Assembly (NCBI GenBank): GCA_012932865.1
Contig: SAXG01000042.1
Location: forward strand, 124,001 to 188,000
Direction of reading: 5' to 3'
Source: Amylostereum areolatum
Lineage: Eukaryota > Basidiomycota > Agaricomycetes > Russulales > Stereaceae
DNA length: 64,000 nucleotides
Shown: piece by piece, positions 10,891-21,892 of the stretch
Numbering within the stretch: position 1 is the stretch's first letter
How the letters are laid out: each line of letters opens with the position of its first letter
Notes under the pieces: generated by a model
The model's input: the letters and a program-made list of their open reading frames with translations, nothing else
Database searches by the model: none
Told to the model about the DNA's origin: nothing
Position numbers and translations under genes: made by a program

Positions 10891-13489
10891 ATGCCTCTTC
10901 TCTCTCTTCTCTTTGTCTCGATAGCATTCATTTTCAAGTTGGTTTCTGCGCAGAACTTTAACATACCCTCCAATTGGCTGATCCAGGTAAGAGCAACCGT
11001 CTTTCAGTGTGGTCACTTCATCTGATTGTGTTTACATGAACGAAGTCGACGGCCTCGCAGTCCTACAGCGACCGGGCTGTCCTCGCACAAGATGCTATTG
11101 GTGATCTTTTACGACTCGTCAACTTATCGAGCGGCACAATCGACTGTGAGCAGTCGAGCATTGTCCGTTAATACAGCTCTTACGGTTGAAGAAAGCCTTT
11201 CCAAGACCATTCCAGTCGGCCGATTTAATGGCTGTGGTAGCCCTGAATGACTGGGTCGCTGGGAATACCACATATCAATCTACAGTGGTCAACAACGTCA
11301 ATGCATATACGACCGTCAATCCGAACTATCTGCAACAGTGAGTCCCTCGTGTTGTTTGTTACATCCCGCGGCCGCTCACACGAATACGTCTGACAGGGTA
11401 TGCCCGATGCTTCCGAGTCGAGTTTCCGTGTCTCAACAACGCCTTTGATGACCGCTGATAAATCCCGGAGAATATCAACAGTGATACGCTGTGCGTGCAC
11501 GATGTAATCAAGGCGTATTGCCTCGCGTGTTGACGCTGCATTGCATTCGTAGGTCTTGGGGCCTTACGGCGTATTACGCTTATCGCGCATACGGATCGAA
11601 GTCGTTTCTCGACATTGCCTCCGATGCCTGGGCCCAAGCGGACAAGTATTTCATCACAGAGGCGCAAGCTGCTAGCGGCTCGCATCCAGCGCGACCCAAC
11701 GTTACATTACAGTCTACATGCGATGAGTGTATGCCCACCCCTAGCGTCGTCCGACACCCGGATCTGATCATGCTCCGTACTGACGCCAGCAACCACCGCG
11801 GGAGGCCTTTTCTTCGTCAGTCGTCCTATCGACCTCTCGAACGCTTTCTCACAATGGATATAGCACTCTGCCAGCGAAACCAACGGCGAGGTCAACGCTG
11901 AAACAGTTGGGTATGATATCCCTCTCTCTCCTATTCTCCTTTGATCACTCTGACTATCTAAACGCGTACTAGGCGCTTTCTCATGTGCGCCCTTTCTCCA
12001 AAAGTGTACGCCCATGTTTCATCTCTCACGCCCATCCAAATAGACTTTCCGCGTGCTTGTACAATGCCACCACGCAAACGCAATACCGCACCGCAGCCGA
12101 CCTCTCCGGCACGTTTCTTCGCAACCACCTCTACAACAATACGATCATACTGGACACCATCTACATCGCATCGTGCCAGAAGTCGCAGGCCTCCTACGTG
12201 TTCTCATACAATTCCGGATTTGCCATCCAAGGCTTTGCGGTGTGGGCGAGCGTGCTTAAAAACGACTCCTGGGCTAACCTGTGCGCATACATTGATGACA
12301 GAGCATATCGTCGCTCACTTTTTATCCGCAGGGCTGAAAACCTGGTCTCAACATCGGTGCCATTCAATGCGTGGACTAGACCTTCGGACGGCGTAATCTC
12401 TGAAGGCAAGTCGTGCGAATGTACACACCGGCACAGAATGCAGCGCCGTCGCATTAAAGTTTCCTACTCATACATGGCTCAATCAGAGTCTGGAGGAGCC
12501 GACGAGGATGCCTACCAGAACGGATATAAAGGTTGGATGTTGGATGGTCACCTTAGTACGAGCGTGGCTCACCCGAACATGATGTCGCCCCAGGCCTATT
12601 TATCCGTGGATTACATGAAGCATGGTGGGTGAGCGACCCCACTAGCGACATGGCCAAGTTCATCGAGCAGTTCATTACCGTCCAGGTACTCGGCCTTTGT
12701 CCACCGCAGAGCTGCTTCTGACCTTTCAACAATACAGTTCAGCGCCCTCCAAAACAAGGCCTACTTTCCTCCTTCGAACGCATACGATGCCTCCTGGATT
12801 GGACCGGCTAGCAGCGTTTTTCATGCTTATCCCGAAGTCACGGCCTTGCAAGTACTGAACTCCGCCATCAACCTGGCGCAACGTTCAAAGTAGGTCAAAG
12901 CATCCCTTATCTTCCGCAGCTGCTGAATACATCTGTATCCCACAGCACATCTGTTGGGAGTTCAACTTCACCAACTTCATCTAGTCCGTCAGCAACGGTG
13001 CCCAGCAACGACTCTGCATCTTCGAAGTCCGCTTCTCACACAGGCGCCATCATTGGAGGGGCCGTCGGCGGTGTCCTCGGGCTCCTCGCTCTTCTCACCT
13101 TAGGCCTGCTCCTTGCCAGGCGTCAACGACGAAAAGCCCATCGTGGCCTGTACTCTTCTACGAATAGCCTAGCCGCACAGTCGCCTATCCAACCATTCGT
13201 CTCGGAGCCTTACAACCCAGCCTCAAATCGGCTTCCACCCACTCTTCTCCCCAACGGAAAGCTATCACGCCAGCGGGAGCATTCGATGCTTGTGATGAAC
13301 CCTTCTTCTGATGGCCTCTCGCAGCCATCGGAAAGTTCGAGGGCTGCTGCGACAACTGAGGTCTCTGCGATCGCATACGGGGGTGCGATTGAACCTCTTG
13401 TGCGAGAGCTTATGGTGGAGATAACGGGGAGGCTGCGAGCACAACAGCAGCCGGAAGAGGAGGTATCCCCGCCTCGATATTCTCAGTAG
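10891..13489 (+). CDS. GH76-like secreted, membrane-anchored glycosidase, copy C
   Basis: Paralogue of copies A and B on the opposite strand. The start at 10891 gives a signal peptide MPLLSLLFVSIAFIFKLVSA followed by QNFNIPSNWLIQ. Exons read AVLAQDAIGDLLRLVNLSSG, LMAVVALNDWVAGNTTYQST, the SWGLTAYYAYRAYGSKSFLD block, ITEAQAASGSHPARPNVTLQ, LSACLYNATTQTQYRTAADL, YVFSYNSGFAIQGFAVWASV and YPEVTALQVLNSAINLAQRS. The last exon is long and holds a Ser/Thr-rich stalk, a membrane helix (GAIIGGAVGGVLGLLALLTL GLLLA), the RRQRRKAHR stop-transfer signal and a tail ending PPRYSQ. Acts at the cell surface if the family role (mannan cleavage or transglycosylation) holds. I saw no disabling mutation. A short upstream ATG at 10883 is out of frame. 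Confidence 0.82.
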
Positions 13490-13706
13490 AAGTCGAGATT
13501 AGTTGTATACGGGTTTTATAACGCATCTACCGCTTCCACAGGTGTAACTTACTAGTCGTTGTTGTAATATTGGATGGCCATCGTGAGCCTGGACAATCAA
13601 GTCGACTTCCTACGACTCTCGTTGTTGATACATGCACATGCCGCTTCTCTACATGAGCTCGACGGACAAAGCCACCTAACAAGCGGCAAAGTACATGGCG
13701 CTCCAG

Positions 13707-15297
13707 TTATGAATACTCCTTCTGGATGAATTTCGCGATCGTTTGAAGTTGAATGTTCGACGTGCCCTCGTAGATCGCACCCTATACCAAGAACGTCAAC
13801 AACTTTCTCCACCAAAGTAGAGGAAGAGAACGAGGCACGTACAATCTTCGAGTCCCTCCAAAACTTCTCGATACCCGTCTCACGCGTGAACCCGACCCCA
13901 CCTGCCCACTCAATTGCGCCTCCCGCCACGCGCTGCGCGACGCCACTTGCATACAGCTTCGCCATCGCCGCCTCCTTCACGAACGACTTCCCCTCCTCTT
14001 TGCGACGCGCGGCGTTGTACGTGAGCAGGCGGGCCGCCTCGATCTCGGTGGCAGCTTGCGCGATCTGGAATGAGAGACCCTGGAACGTGCCCACAGCCTG
14101 CCCGAACTGCTTTCGCTGGTACGTGTAGGGAACCGCCTTGTCGAACGCGCCCTGCGCGAGCCCGAGCATCTGCGCGGCAATACCAATACGACCTGTGCAA
14201 GTGTCGATGAGCATACCTCCAAGGCATGAAGAGGGGGAATGAAACGCACCCTCGTTCAAGATTTCAATGGCAATCTTGTATCCCTTGCCCTCTCCACCGA
14301 CGATGTTCGCCGCAGGCACGCGCATGTCGTCAAATGTAAGCGTGCACGTCGACGACGCGCGGATCCCGAGCTTCTGCTCCTTCTTCGCGATGGCGAACCC
14401 TGGCGTGTCGGGCGTGACGAGGAAGCAGGTGATGCCCTTGTAGCCCTTGCTGATGTCGACGTTGGCGAACACGAGGAAAAACTCGGCCTCGTACGAGTTG
14501 GTGATCCACATCTTCGAGCCGTTGATCACGTAGTCGTCGCCGTCCTTCACCGCGCGCGTTTGAAGGGCAAAGGCATCGGAGCCGGAGGCAGGCTCGGAGA
14601 GACAGAAGCTGCCGAGCTAAATGAAGAGTGTGAGAGGGCGAAAAGGTTCCCCGGACGTATGGGCGGACCTTCGACTCTGCGAGTTGAGGCAGCCATGTTG
14701 CTTGTTGTTCCTCCGAGGCGTACTTGCGCAGAACGGTGTTGACGAGGGTATTGTGTACGTCGACCATAACGGACACGGAAGGGTCGATGCGCGCAAGTTC
14801 TTCGATGGCGATGATGGCAGAAGTGAATGAGGACTCGGCGCCGCCAAACTCTGAGCTGGTTTCGATGCCCATGAGCTGCAATGGAAGGTCAGTCTGGTGA
14901 TTACGCAAAGAGAGCTGAACGCAACGCACGCCTTGCTCGAAGCAGCCCTTTATAATCGCTGGGTCCATCTTCTCGTTCTCGTCCATCTCGCGCACCTTCG
15001 GACCCACGACGTCCTCTGCAAATCGACGCACTGGAGGGCGTTTCAATATCAGCCAGGCTCTGCACGGTCAAGACAATATGTAGCGCACCAGATTCCTTCA
15101 GCATCTCCTCATCTTCCGTTAGTGTGTGGAGCGAGTTGAGCTGCGACAGAGTGCTACGTGACGTTGAGAACGTCCTGTTGGCGGTTCGTGAGTCCGTCAA
15201 TCCACGCTCAGGCTCTTAGCACGAATGCTCACCTTTGAGTCTCTGATCGCGCAACGGAACGGATGCGCGGTATTGAGCGGGTTGCAGCGCGAAGCAT
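13707..15297 (-). CDS. short/branched-chain acyl-CoA dehydrogenase, mitochondrial
   Basis: FAD-dependent dehydrogenase that introduces the alpha-beta double bond into acyl-CoA, most like the 2-methylbutyryl-CoA (ACADSB) type of isoleucine/valine breakdown. The start at 15297 gives an arginine-rich presequence ([19 protein letters not shown]), as expected for mitochondrial import. Then [116 protein letters not shown] and FWRDSKI. The catalytic glutamate is in [18 protein letters not shown], and the protein ends KEYS. Domain order (N-terminal helices, beta domain, C-terminal helices) and length are normal. Several short introns; no lesion seen. Confidence 0.92.
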
Positions 15298-15755
15298 GAT
15301 TAATTGATGTAGGATGAGTGGGCGAATGAGCTTGTGAAGGCCGTCGTGAGGAGGAGAACTTAAGTAGGAGAGGATGAAAGTCGGCGAGAGCGCCCCGGAA
15401 CTTGGGGTAATCATATGCCAATGTGCCGGCGGGTCCGGGATACGGTCATGTGACTACAAGTCTCTCGCCGCGTCTCGCGTCGTAAGTAACAGCGGTACAC
15501 TCATGTCAGTTTTGTAACTTGTCCTGAATTCTGGTACGGGTAACAGGGCGGTAAGATTCTCTCAGGGAGAATAGCAACAGGGTGATTCATATCGAAGAGG
15601 CGATACACAAGCTTTCTCAGTCGCAGTACGACGGCATACGTAGTGTCATGTAACGTACAGTAGTACCGGACATCTCATATCGTCAAAACGTGAACGGGAA
15701 TGGAGTCTACTCCCTGTTTGTCGCGAGTCGCTTTATCCTGAAAATTAAATCAGCA
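15298..15755. other. intergenic space
   Basis: About 460 bases between the acyl-CoA dehydrogenase start and the F-box gene stop, both on the minus strand. Expected to hold the dehydrogenase promoter and the F-box gene 3' UTR. No clear TATA box or repeat. Confidence 0.4.
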
Positions 15756-17522
15756 CTAGAGCCATAAGGAAAAACAGAAAAGCTTCACTTCGATCATGAG
15801 CACAGAGTCCTCCGCGAGCATAAGCGTACCTCGTCCACTCCATTGCTTCGGGGCAGCAAAGCTTGAGACCGCGTACTTCAAGAACGACTCCTCACATTTG
15901 ACCGGCTTGCCTCTACTCGGCTTAGCCAGCCACTTGTCTTGAATAACGCTCTTGGCAACCTCCACCCGTCCGCCGGTCTTGGCGACTTGCGCAACGCGCT
16001 GTGGATGAAAGTCGAGAATCCGTATCTCGTCCCCAGCACGGATAGTGGTGCTGCGACGATCGACGTCAAAAGCTTTGCAGTTATATCCATGCGACACCTG
16101 CGCAAAGGGAGAGCCGGATTTAGGCGCGAGGTGCGCGTTTCCGGGCGCCCAATCGTTCCAGGCGACGCTATCCCATACGGGCACGGGCGGCTTCCCCGAT
16201 CGCAGAGGCGCCGTAAAAGCAGTCGAGAGCACCGTGAGTTGCAGGTTTGGGATCCAGTTGCGCAACAGCTCTCCTTCCTTCGCGTCCGCTTCCTCGGAGG
16301 ATTCTGAACGCCCGGAATAAGTGTCTTCTTCCTCGTGTTCTTGGAATGCAAGGTCAAACTTCAGCAGACGAACGGCGTCGGTGGACGAAAAATAGCCGTC
16401 GTGGGACTTGGCACCCACGTCGCAGTATTCGTCGTCTTGACTGATGACGGATACAGACGATCTAAATAGGTCGACATCCATGAAAAAGTTGGGGAGTGAG
16501 AATGCCAGAGCGTGTTCTTCCTCGTCCTTGTCCTCCGGGGTGGGATACTCGTAGACGAGGAGGTTCAACTCCCCTGAGACGAATTGGTTGTCGAGGACTA
16601 GAACATATTTATCGTCGAGAAAGCAAAACTTTCCGTCGTCTTCCCGGGAGAGATCCTAGGACAAGGCTGCAATGAACTCCCATGAAGTAGTGGCAAGAGG
16701 CTGACTTACAAATGCGACACATTCGCTGGGCTTCTTCCAGCCGTACACTGAGACAGAATCGCGGGCGCCATATCCGACATGCTCTCCGAAGATTGCAGTG
16801 CCGCGTTCGGGAACAGGTTGAGGACAAATGGTGTTCAGAGCGTCGACGTGAGGCTCCCCGGTGGACAGTGATCTAAACGACGTTCCGTGGCGACCACTGT
16901 TGGAATACCATGAATGTAGGCCCGCGTGAAGGAAGAATGTGCTCACTGGTCGTGACCAAGGAGAACTAACAGATCCTGGGAAGGATCGACTACCACCTTC
17001 CCAACATCGAAGTCGAACGTCAGCGTCCACTCCTTCGCCTCGACGCCGCGCAGGGGCGAATGTAGCTGGTACAGGTGGACGGCGCGAGCAGTTTGAGCGG
17101 CCAACAACCCACCAAACACGGTTGGCGACTCCGTCAATTTGCCTTTGTACTTGATATGAAACGTGTATTCCTTCGACCAGCTGAGCGTGCGCCATGTCGC
17201 GTTGTAGGTCTTGATACGATCGACGCGCTCGACGACAGGGAGCGACTTGTCCGGTCCGTCACGCATCCCTGACGCGGCTAGCGCGAGGGTGTATTGCAGG
17301 GACGGGGTAGCATCGATTCTCTTCTTGAGACCAGAGCATGTCTAGAGTGCATCGCAATCCGCACGAGTAAATAGGCACCGAGTTAGCGGCAGTGCGATGG
17401 CAGGCTGACGCGACTGGAGCACAGCTCACCAGAATGCATGCGACCAAGAATTGCGCAGTGAGTTGCTCCAGTACATGAACGACGACTTCTGGAGGAAATG
17501 AAAGGAGAATTCTCCCAGACAT
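15756..17522 (-). CDS. F-box domain protein of the basidiomycete expanded family
   Basis: N-terminal F-box (FPPEVVVHVLEQLTAQFLVA then CIL, intron, TCSGLKKRIDATPSLQYTLA), the motif that binds Skp1 and recruits targets to an SCF ubiquitin ligase. The following LALAASGMRDG, YNATWRTLSWSKEYTFHIKY and VVVDPSQDLLVLLGHDQ are typical of a large basidiomycete F-box family of unknown targets. The C-terminal half contains an acidic patch (EHEEEDTYSGRSESSEEADA) and ends LFCFSLWL. The ATG at 17522 lies immediately after an upstream GTG; I choose it because the F-box follows directly. The same YN(A)AWRTL-SK and DPSQDLL signatures recur in the shorter gene at 27782-28519. Confidence 0.8.
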
Positions 17523-17621
17523 GCTCACCCAGCGAAGGAATACGAACTTCGAAATACGTCCAGAGAATGGGACGGAAACTCTGTCGCGGCTTATAACTGC
17601 TATGTAAGTCCTTGGATTCTA

Positions 17622-17987
17622 TCAATTACGTAATACTTTCCTTAACGGTGCCTCTATCAGCTCTGTTATGATCGCCTCTGTCATCGACCTCTGCCAGCGA
17701 GCCCAACAATGCCGATCTCCCTCTGATTCCTCACGGATGAGATTATTGACATAATCTTCCGCACATGACTCAAAGTGCAACTGCAGAAAATCGGGACAAG
17801 CCTGCCAGACTGGTGGACGACTCCGACAGAGTCGGACACTAAAGTCGCTACCGCACCAGACCCAGTGAGATATATCCACCAACAGCGTATGTCCGTGCGG
17901 AGTTCTACTGACTGAATTCGCGATTGTTCCTTCCTTGCGCAACGTGGAGATTATCCGTTCGCCTTGGTACGTCGTGCGTAACGTCGA
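17622..17987 (-). pseudogene. unrecognised ORF fragment upstream of the F-box gene
   Basis: An open minus-strand frame of about 120 codons (TTYQGERIISTLRKEG, LLVDISHWVWCGSDFSVRLC, FLQLHFESCAEDYVNNLI) with no clear start and no partner exons. Composition looks coding-like and loosely recalls the C-terminal part of F-box/LRR proteins, but I cannot assign it. Could be a decayed gene. Confidence 0.25.
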
Positions 17988-18225
17988 CGAGGCTGCACTA
18001 TCCGGCTACTTTTCGCTAGAAAATTTCATATTTGTGATCGACGGCTGGCGCGATTTTACCTGATTTGAGGAGGGAGTGAATGTATGGGAGCACACCGATC
18101 AGGAGGAGAACAATCCCTAGGCGCCAAATCGCTCCAAGTCGGCTGCCGTCCGACTGTACATTATGTCATTCACTATAAGGACATGTCCGACTGTTTCCCA
18201 CCGTTTGATGTGGTGAATTTCCGAA

Positions 18226-19330
18226 TTGAGGTGAATTTTGGGGTGATTTCGACAGGTGGTGATTTGGGGCTGTTTTTCAGACAAGCGTGACAACCGCTTT
18301 ACATGGTTATTTCCATCAGCGGTTCCTTGGTCACGAACTCGTAACAATCGTCACGAACCAGTGATGGTCAGTCACGTATCCGTGATGTCGCCAGCTCACG
18401 CGCATGGTTCGACTTCAGCTTCTTCCTCAACGACCATGGCGACTCGGCGACGGGTTCAGTCGTCGTGCACTCTCCCTCTCCACCCTCCCCTTCCATGTTC
18501 TCGTAAGGACACATAAAGTGTACACTAAGTCTGGGCAACTCTTTGCAAAGGTACGTCTTCGTATTAATCTATTTTTTTCCTTCTATCCTCCTCTGGCTCG
18601 TCCCGCGCATGCTTTGTAGCATGAAGCGGCTCGTTCACGGTTCACTCAACATCACAAACCCAGGCCATATGGCCTCTTACGCATTATGCATCGGTGACAG
18701 CGGCTCTTCACCGCCGTTGCCGGTGCTCTTGCACTGTCTCATTTCTCTTCGGTGATGGTGACAGTCTCTTCGGCTGCTGACTTTTGTTTACATAGAGCAT
18801 GGCCGGGGACTGTCATTGATGGACACAAAACGGGGGATGCTAGGGTATCATGGGGGTGAGTATTCCGCCTTCTCTCCCTTGCCACGGAGCGATATTAACT
18901 GTTTGGACAGGCCACGCCCCACGCGCGCATCGCTTCGATGCTGCTGCTTACACTCCAGCCATTCCAACCATTCGCATTTGGGCCCGGGGCGTGCGGGTGG
19001 ACGTCATGAAGAGGAGACGTGGTTACGCGAGAGGGTCTCGTTGGGTACCGCCAGCGGTGTGCATAGATTTGTATATAGTGTATATTGTAGTGTGATTATT
19101 AGCTCATAATGCCATGTGTCTGTTTATGAACACGTAAAGTGCTGGATCCTGCCAAGGGTTTTGAGGATGAAAGCTGCTGTATATCACCATGGGGTGTTGC
19201 TTTTCACTGTTTTTCATGCTGATATTCACGCGTCGGCGTTACGAGAAAGTGAGAATTCGTGACAAAAAAGCGGTGAAATGGTACTTTTTTCCGGTGATTT
19301 TCACATCACGAAAATCACCCCGTGCAGGAC
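18226..19330. repeat. noncoding block bounded by imperfect inverted repeats
   Basis: Left side carries GGGGTGATTTCG (about 18238) and GTCACGAACTCGTAAC (about 18330). The right side carries their near-complements in mirrored order: CGTTACGAGAAAGTGAG...TTCGTGAC (19236-19262) and CGAAAATCACCCC (about 19309-19321). A perfect 10-bp-arm hairpin (GGTGATTTTC/GAAAATCACC) sits at 19293-19319. No ORF inside has recognisable motifs. Looks like a decayed non-autonomous element; boundaries and target duplication were not found. Confidence 0.4.
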
Positions 19331-19492
19331 TGAAATTCATTCCATGGTACTGAAAACGAGTACTTCGAGCGGTGGAATTCACCGCCCAAAGAGGTGTAAA
19401 GAGTGGTGAAAATCAGCTCACGGTACCCTCCTAGTGATTATAGGAGCGCGAACCCCGTCGCTGGACGGACTACGTGAGATCAGCTCGCTGAT

Positions 19493-21174
19493 TCAAGATC
19501 GACGGGCATACCTGTACTCGTCTTTCCGGCGGGAGTCTTCGACAAAACTGACAGAATACGCCTGTGGGTCTTCAGGAGTGTAATCTACATCCCACGTCCA
19601 CCAATAGTTGGAGCTTTCGTGGCGAACCAGAAAGGCGACTGTGCGAAGCTGTGGGTAGAGAGCCCGCGCGAAAGCGGCCACATAGTCATCCAATTCGTCA
19701 AGGAAGGCTTGCGGGATATCAAGCCAGAGCGCGTGAGGGTGAAACCCGTGGATAGGTTCGAAATACGCGCGGACCTCCCGTAGGTGGCGAAGTGTGGAGA
19801 GTGGTGCGAATATGTTCTACAACGGTAAGTAAGACAAAGATGTTTCAGGCTCCCAGCAGTTCGAGCATATCTGAACCACGCACCGCTTCTATAGGCCCCG
19901 AGCCTGTGCCCCGATAGCGATGAATTTCGAGCTTTGTCAAAAGAGGATATGCGGTCGCAATGAATTGCATCAAATGCATGTCATCACCATCCGTTTGGTA
20001 TATTATCTCAAGCTGTTCCAATTCAGGGGACGAAAATCGACGTAGAATCGCGAGGAGACTCGAGGATGAGGGGATGGGGGATGCCATGGACCACCGCCCT
20101 GGGTTGATGACTGAATCTAGGAAATTATAGTGGCGCATCCAGTCTCGAAGCGATAGACGGCGGAGGTTTGGTCGAATGTGATCGAAGATCGCATCTTCGG
20201 TATCTGGATACGTCAATGTGAAGTCTTCGAGGTGGGGTATGATGGTGTGCGACCCGAGATCGGTATGCTTCGGCAGGACGACTTGTTGCTCTTGCCCTTT
20301 CACCCTGGACAGCTTGAGGTGAAGGATGCGAAGGTTCGGCATGGCGACGAGGATAGAATGGATTGGGAATCGTTCATTGAACAAAGAAAACCTTCCGACG
20401 AGGGAGAGTTCATGGAGATGGGTCCAGGACAGCGTAATCAACCGGGAGTAAGGCGCGGATTCCGATTGGAGTCGGAGAACTTGCAGAGAGGTACACATGC
20501 GCACGAGCAGGAGCCCAAGCACCCTCGACTCTTCTTGACCAATATCCCATACGTCCATGTCCTCCTCCCAGCAGATGAAATCACGCCAATCGTGGCTCGT
20601 AAATGTAAACTCCTCCAACGGAACCTGGGCTGCTACGGTGGAATTGTCGACATCATGCGTATTATTGAATTCCCAAGGGGAACGAAGGATGTCCACGCGA
20701 CGCAAAGAAGGGACGGACGCGATTGCGGAGAGTATCTTCCAAGGAGCTCCGCGAGGAATGTCTTCGAACGACACGGTGGAGAGGTTGGTCATGGCGGGGA
20801 GCACGGATATCAAAGATCGCATATCGATTTTGTTCTCGTCTACAGGCATGTAACCCTTGAAAGACAGAGTCCTGAGCAGGCGTGGGTCGAAGTGCAGGAA
20901 ATAAAGACGAATTGCCACGTACTTTATATAAGCGCATATGCTCCGCGGAACAGCAAACTCGTCAGAGTCTCGCAAGGAGAAGGGTGAATAAGCATGGTTG
21001 ATAATAACCCTGTGAAACAGAAAGGAAGAAGATATAGCTCTGAGACGGTGGCACGTTGTCGAAAGCGCGGTCAAGCAGCCAAATTGGGTTCGAGTAGCTT
21101 CTGATATTATCAGAAGAAGAACATCGTCGTTGAGCTGTTCAAAACTTAATGATGTTAGCTCACCACACAAAAAT
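19493..21174 (-). CDS. F-box/leucine-rich protein, paralogue 1
   Basis: The N-terminal F-box-like segment reads SFEQLNDDVLLLIISEATRT then LTALSTTCHRLRAISSSFLF, followed by leucine-rich repeat-like blocks (VPSLRRVDILRSPWEF, LQVLRLQSESAPYSRLITLS, MPNLRILHLKLSRVKG, LEQLEIIYQTDGDDMHLM). The last intron follows GPIEAVR; the final exon reads LREVRAYFEPIHGFHPHALW and ends EYRYARRS at 19493. The 5' end is uncertain: the frame opens after a TAG that may be an intron acceptor at about 21186, so a small first exon probably lies upstream. Closely related to the inverted paralogue at 25384-27075. Likely an SCF ligase adaptor; target unknown. Confidence 0.75.
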
Positions 21175-21827
21175 TTCAACTGACGAGCTCCCTACCGCGA
21201 TACGATGCGCTTCCTACGAGAGTGTGGATTAGAACGATTCGAAACAGAAATGCCCCATTGAACGAACCGTCGTCTTTTCCGCCAGCCCCGGATGATGTGG
21301 GAAACATTCGAAAGGTGTTTCATATGAAGTGATAGCTAGTAATTGAAACACTGTGGATCAACGTGCAGTACGTTCAGTCGGGAGCCTAGACCGACAGTGA
21401 CAGTGATGCAGACTACTGCAGACTCATGCAGCATTGCAGGCGACTCGGAATCCCGCATGAGAGTGACGTCATTTTAGCTGTGGCACGTGCCTCCGACGCG
21501 TGACGATACATAGCATCGGACTCGCAAGTCGTAACCAGACCAGCGAGCGCTGAGCGCTGAGCGCTCGAGCTCTGGATCCCCGTTCAAGCCAAACAACGAC
21601 GCCCTACGCTCCAGCTCGCCGCCCTGCCCTTGCCCAACCCTTGCCGGCGTACCCTTTCGAACTAGCTCGGGTTCATGTCTGTGCGCGTATGTCGAGACCT
21701 TTCGATCACGGTGGCGTACGAGTATAGTATTAGGTGCTTCCCAGTCTTCCCAGCTAGTTCGTCTGTCCGATGATTGATCCCAACAAACTTTACAGTTCAA
21801 CTCGGGCCGGAAAACAGCGGAATCTGG

Positions 21828-21835
21828 TATATAAA
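21828..21835 (+). promoter_or_regulatory. TATA box for the aspartic-peptidase-like gene
   Basis: TATATAAA about 65 nt upstream of the ATG at 21893, on the same strand, at a spacing similar to that of the GH76-like copy C promoter. Confidence 0.55.
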
Positions 21836-21892
21836 CTTAGGTCTACCAGCCGATAACAGTTTTGCGCCACACTCTCCTCTCGTACGTGCAAT

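Noticed and set aside
20178..20987. 269-codon plus-strand ORF opposite F-box paralogue 1
   Set aside because: Antisense of a conserved exon; no motif, and the paralogue at 25384 supports the minus strand here.
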